Shown here in pieces: positions 5,484 to 8,277 of a stretch of 8,277 nt of DNA (its first letter is position 1; each line of letters opens with the position of its first letter). Where the stretch lies: contig JAESUD010000171.1 in the NCBI GenBank assembly GCA_016763335.1, forward strand, positions 1 through 8,277, read 5' to 3'. The notes under the pieces were generated by a model that was given only the letters and a program-made list of their open reading frames with translations, was not told the origin of the DNA and did no database searches. This stretch comes from Emcibacteraceae bacterium (GTDB taxonomy: Bacteria; Pseudomonadota; Alphaproteobacteria; Sphingomonadales; Emcibacteraceae). A program made the position numbers and the translations under genes.

Positions 5484-6701
5484 ATGGCGCGAATAGTTAT
5501 GAAATTTGGCGGAACGTCTGTTGCTGATCTGGATCGCATCAGAAATGTCGCTCGGCGCGTTCAAAAAGAAACGGCTTTGGGAAACCAGGTCTGTGTATTT
5601 GTTTCCGCAATGGCAGGAACAACGGATCAGCTTGTCGGTTGGGTCGAGCAAATGTCGCCGCTTCATGATGCACGGGAATATGATACGGTTGTTTCTGCTG
5701 GCGAGCAGATTACTTCAGGGTTACTTGCTATTGCTTTACAGGATATCGGTGTTCCGGCCCGCTCATGGCTGGCTTGGCAAATTCCTTTTAAAACAAATAA
5801 AGTTCATAGTGCCGCACGCATTGAAGACATCGGAGTAGATGAAATTATCCAGAGAATGGATGACGGTATCGTTTGTGTAATGGCTGGATTTCAGGGCATT
5901 TCGGATGATAATAGAATAACCACGCTCGGTCGCGGTGGAACGGATACGTCGGCTGTGGCACTCGCGGCTGCTATTGGTGCGGAGCGCTGTGATATATATA
6001 CGGATGTTGAAGGGGTATATACTTCTGATCCCCGGATAGTACCGCAGGCAAGGAAACTTGATAAAATTACTTATGAGGAAATGCTTGAAATGGCGTCACT
6101 CGGGGCAAAGGTTTTGCAAACCCGTTCCGTGGCTATGGCCATGAACCATAAGGTTCGCGTTCAGGTACTCTCCAGTTTTACAGATAAACCAGGAACGATG
6201 GTTGTTGATGAGGATGAAATTGTGGAAAAACAAGTTGTAAGCGGCATTGCTTATGCCAAGGATGAAGCCCAGGTTATTCTGGTCGGTGTTAAAAATAAAC
6301 CGGGCATTGCCAGCAATGTTTTTTCGTTGCTCGCAGACGGGAATATAAATGTCGATATGATTATTCAGAACGAAACTGAAGATGGCAAAAAAACCGACAT
6401 TACCTTTACGGTGCCGGAAAATGACCTTGATAAAGCTGAAAAAATACTAAATAGTGCGGGTAACATTGAATTTGATAATTTGATAACAGACCCAAATGTG
6501 GTTAAAATCTCTGTTATCGGTGTTGGTATGCGCTCCCACGCCGGGGTCGCGGCAACAATGTTTAAAACCCTTGCGGATAAAGGGATAAACATACAAGTGA
6601 TTTCAACGTCTGAAATTAAAATCAGTGTATTGATTGAAGCGGACTATGCTGAACTTGCTGTTCGCGCGCTTCATACGGCATACGGGCTCGATAGCGAATA
6701 A
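5484..6701 (+). CDS. lysC: Aspartate kinase
   Basis: A 405-residue monofunctional aspartate kinase, which phosphorylates aspartate with ATP as the first step to lysine, threonine, methionine and diaminopimelate. The kinase domain opens with KFGGTSVAD (7-15), carries SAMAGTTDQL (41-50), YDTVVSAGEQITSGLLA (66-82), the GRGGTDTSAVALAAA loop (149-163) and YTDVEGVYTSDPR (172-184). Two ACT domains follow, about 263-335 and 342-405, ending with SEIKISVLI; such pairs bind lysine and/or threonine for feedback control, so enzyme-level inhibition is likely. Length is normal and no fusion to homoserine dehydrogenase is present. The ribosome site is weak (ACGAGAA). The next gene starts 27 bases after the stop with no terminator between, so the two are probably in one transcript. 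Confidence 0.97.
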   Translation: MARIVMKFGGTSVADLDRIRNVARRVQKETALGNQVCVFVSAMAGTTDQLVGWVEQMSPLHDAREYDTVVSAGEQITSGLLAIALQDIGVPARSWLAWQIPFKTNKVHSAARIEDIGVDEIIQRMDDGIVCVMAGFQGISDDNRITTLGRGGTDTSAVALAAAIGAERCDIYTDVEGVYTSDPRIVPQARKLDKITYEEMLEMASLGAKVLQTRSVAMAMNHKVRVQVLSSFTDKPGTMVVDEDEIVEKQVVSGIAYAKDEAQVILVGVKNKPGIASNVFSLLADGNINVDMIIQNETEDGKKTDITFTVPENDLDKAEKILNSAGNIEFDNLITDPNVVKISVIGVGMRSHAGVAATMFKTLADKGINIQVISTSEIKISVLIEADYAELAVRALHTAYGLDSE

Positions 6702-6718
6702 TAAATATAAAAGAATTT

Positions 6719-6728
6719 GGGTGAAAAA
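6719..6728 (+). promoter_or_regulatory. Ribosome binding site deciding the flavin oxidoreductase start
   Basis: GGGTGA (6719-6724) lies four bases before the ATG at 6729. The frame also allows a TTG start at 6717, but that codon overlaps this site and has no good site of its own, so the ATG is preferred. Confidence 0.6.
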
Positions 6729-7736
6729 ATGACCACTAAAGGCCAGGACGAACTAAAGAGACTATGGAAAAGGGGAGCAGACTTCCTCGGGACAGAATAT
6801 GCCATTTTAGGTGGCGCCATGAGCTGGTTATCAGAAAGCAATTTGGTCAGTGCAATATCAAATGCCGGCGGCTTTGGTGTTATTGCTTGTGGAAGCATGA
6901 CACCCGACCTTCTTTCCGTAGTCATAGAAGAAACAGCGGCTAAAACAAAAAAACCGTTTGGTGTCAATCTGATCACCATGCATCCAGATATTGATAAGCT
7001 TATTGATGTTACGCTTGCTCATAATGTGAAATTCATTGTTCTGGCTGGCGGCATTCCTTCAAGCGCTTCGATCAAAAGAATTAAAGATGGCGGCGCGAAA
7101 GTTATTTGCTTCTCTCCGGCGCTTATTTTAGCTAAAAAACTTATCCGCAGCGGTGTTGATGCATTGATTGTTGAGGGTTCAGAGGCTGGTGGGCATATCG
7201 GCCCGGTTTCAACATCGGTTCTGGCTCAAGAAATACTGCCATTTGTCACAGACGTTCCAGTATTTGTTGCTGGTGGCATAGGTCGTGGTGAAGTAATGGC
7301 ATCATATCTAAGAATGGGCGCATCCGGCTGTCAACTTGGTACCATGTTTGTCTGCGCGGAAGAAAGCATCGCCCATGAAAAATTCAAAAAAATGTTTATG
7401 CGCGGTAACGCGCGCGACGCTATTTCATCTGTTCAGCTTGATAAGCGTTTTCCTGTCATTCCTGTGCGGGCCCTTAAAAATGATGCCTCTGTGGAATTTA
7501 TGGAAGTTCAACGGGAAGTGATTAATAAATATAATGCTGGTGAGCTTGAAATGGGCGAGGCGCAGCTTGAAATTGAGCATTATTGGGCTGGGGCCTTAAA
7601 ACGGGCTGTTATTGACGGTGATGTTGAAAGAGGTTCCGTTATGGCAGGGCAAAGTGTGGGTATGGTAAAAAAGATACAACCTGTTTCCGAAATTATTGGA
7701 AATTTGATAGAACAAGCAGCGGAGCAACTGGCTTAA
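6729..7736 (+). CDS. NAD(P)H-dependent flavin oxidoreductase, nitronate monooxygenase/FabK family
   Basis: A 335-residue FMN-binding TIM-barrel protein. The N-terminus ILGGAMSWLSESNLVSAISNAGGFGVI (26-52) and FGVNLI (77-82) are typical. VEGSEAGGHIG (148-158) contains His156, the residue conserved in both nitronate monooxygenases and FabK enoyl-ACP reductases. PVFVAGGIGRGE (177-188) and GASGCQLGTMFV (197-208) form the phosphate-binding end of the barrel. The C-terminus holds HYWAGALKRAVIDGDVERGS and MAGQSVGMV, common in proteins annotated as nitronate monooxygenase (2-nitropropane dioxygenase). Sequence alone does not settle whether it oxidises alkyl nitronates, reduces enoyl-ACP, or acts on another substrate. 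It lies between lysC and ptsP, with 27- and 28-base gaps, so co-transcription is likely. Confidence 0.88.
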   Translation: MTTKGQDELKRLWKRGADFLGTEYAILGGAMSWLSESNLVSAISNAGGFGVIACGSMTPDLLSVVIEETAAKTKKPFGVNLITMHPDIDKLIDVTLAHNVKFIVLAGGIPSSASIKRIKDGGAKVICFSPALILAKKLIRSGVDALIVEGSEAGGHIGPVSTSVLAQEILPFVTDVPVFVAGGIGRGEVMASYLRMGASGCQLGTMFVCAEESIAHEKFKKMFMRGNARDAISSVQLDKRFPVIPVRALKNDASVEFMEVQREVINKYNAGELEMGEAQLEIEHYWAGALKRAVIDGDVERGSVMAGQSVGMVKKIQPVSEIIGNLIEQAAEQLA

Positions 7737-7752
7737 AAACTTCAAGCCGATC

Positions 7753-7767
7753 AAGGAGGGTGATTTG
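7753..7767 (+). promoter_or_regulatory. Strong ribosome binding site paired with a TTG start codon for ptsP
   Basis: AAGGAGG (7753-7759) is a near-consensus Shine-Dalgarno sequence, five to six bases before TTG (7765-7767). It is the strongest ribosome site in the window and decides the non-ATG start; the first in-frame ATG (7798) has nothing comparable upstream. Confidence 0.75.
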
Positions 7768-8277
7768 ACCCCCACTAAAAACGCCCCTCGTCAATTGATG
7801 AGGCAGTTACATGAGATAATGGCAAGCGCAGACGAAGCAGAAATTCGTCTGAATAAAGTTGTTCACCTTGTCGCCAGTAATATGGTGGCCGAGGTTTGCT
7901 CGTCCTATTTTATACGTGGCGGCGATACTCTTGAGCTTTTCGCCACCGAAGGTTTAAATTCAGAAGCCGTCCATAATACCCGCCTTATGGTTGGTGAAGG
8001 GTTGGTTGGGCTGGTTGCGGCAACCGGGTCATCCTTGAACCTCAGCAATGCTCAGGATCATCCAAAATTTGTGTATCGTCCGGAAACGGGGGAAGAAATT
8101 TATAAATCAATGATGGCGGTGCCTATTCTTAGGATGGGAAAAGTCGTTGGTGTGCTTGTTGTCCAAAATAAAATAAGCCGGCATTATTCAGAAGAAGAAG
8201 AAGAAGCCCTGCAAACTGTGGCCATGGTGTTGGCGGAACTGGTGGCGAATGGTGACCTTATCACCGCTCAAGATCAA
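7765..8277 (+). CDS. ptsP: Phosphoenolpyruvate-protein phosphotransferase PtsP (EI-Ntr), N-terminal GAF part, cut by window edge
   Basis: The first 171 codons of a protein that stays open to the window edge. After a short start (TPTKNAPRQLMRQL) comes a GAF domain, about residues 25-162, with MVAEVCSSYFIRGGDTLELFATEGLN (from 40), GEGLVGLVAATG (77-88), FVYRPETGEEIYKS (102-115) and VPILRMGKVVGVLVVQN (119-135). These are characteristic of the sensory N-terminus of PtsP, the PEP-dependent first enzyme of the nitrogen phosphotransferase system, where the GAF domain is thought to sense glutamine. The PTS enzyme I part lies beyond the window, so identity rests on the GAF domain and on the lysC neighbourhood usual in alphaproteobacteria. 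A (GAA)5 run at 8191-8205 encodes five glutamates (143-147). Translation starts at TTG. Confidence 0.9.
   Translation, partial: MTPTKNAPRQLMRQLHEIMASADEAEIRLNKVVHLVASNMVAEVCSSYFIRGGDTLELFATEGLNSEAVHNTRLMVGEGLVGLVAATGSSLNLSNAQDHPKFVYRPETGEEIYKSMMAVPILRMGKVVGVLVVQNKISRHYSEEEEEALQTVAMVLAELVANGDLITAQDQ

Noticed and set aside
5415..5666. 83-codon minus-strand frame across the lysC promoter and 5' end
   Set aside because: Most of it is antisense to conserved lysC codons and the protein shows no known motif.
5506..5838. 110-codon plus-strand frame inside lysC
   Set aside because: An out-of-frame overlap with the conserved kinase domain; no independent support.
6671..6979. 102-codon minus-strand frame over the lysC/flavin oxidoreductase junction
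   Set aside because: A shadow of two well-supported genes, with no ribosome site or family resemblance.
8191..8205. (GAA)5 run as a phase-variable repeat in ptsP
   Set aside because: A triplet repeat cannot shift the frame, and it encodes a glutamate stretch in a region that is already acidic in the family.

Overview
This window looks like a piece of core chromosome from an alphaproteobacterium with a fairly AT-rich genome. The taxonomic guess rests on three things. The aspartate kinase, UbiG and PtsP sequences read like alphaproteobacterial versions. The order comF, grxC, Nit-type amidase, DUF1178, then ubiG divergent from lysC, then ptsP, is one I associate with that class. The partial NDUFAF5-like methyltransferase divergent from comF also fits. 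I cannot name the genus. Codon and base use look even throughout. I see no transposase, integrase, tRNA, rRNA, CRISPR array, phage gene or defence gene. No stretch over 300 bases lacks a gene; the longest non-coding gap is the 137 bases between ubiG and lysC.

Layout. (1) Bases 1-584, minus strand: 5' part of a BioC/NDUFAF5-type methyltransferase running off the left edge. (2) Bases 627-3796, plus strand: comF, grxC, a Nit-type carbon-nitrogen hydrolase, a DUF1178 protein and mobA, with gaps of 73, 37, 66 and 6 bases. (3) Bases 3789-5346, minus strand: ubiG followed by fdhD, overlapping by 8 bases. The 3' end of fdhD also overlaps the 3' end of mobA by 8 bases, with two competing hairpins at the junction. 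(4) Bases 5484-8277, plus strand: lysC, an NMO/FabK-type flavin oxidoreductase, and the start of ptsP, which runs off the right edge.

How the genes may work together. mobA and fdhD, although convergent, both serve molybdenum enzymes of the formate dehydrogenase type: MobA makes the guanine dinucleotide cofactor and FdhD carries sulfur to it. grxC and the amidase both touch glutathione chemistry: thiol exchange, and clean-up of deaminated glutathione. ubiG belongs to ubiquinone synthesis, lysC opens the aspartate family of amino acids, and ptsP is the first enzyme of the nitrogen phosphotransferase system.

I did not find a convincing new biological system. The points most worth a second look are small: a near-perfect 21-base palindrome just before the amidase gene, overlapping hairpins at the mobA/fdhD convergence, a methyltransferase that has lost its glycine-rich cofactor motif, and a flavin enzyme of unknown substrate between lysC and ptsP.
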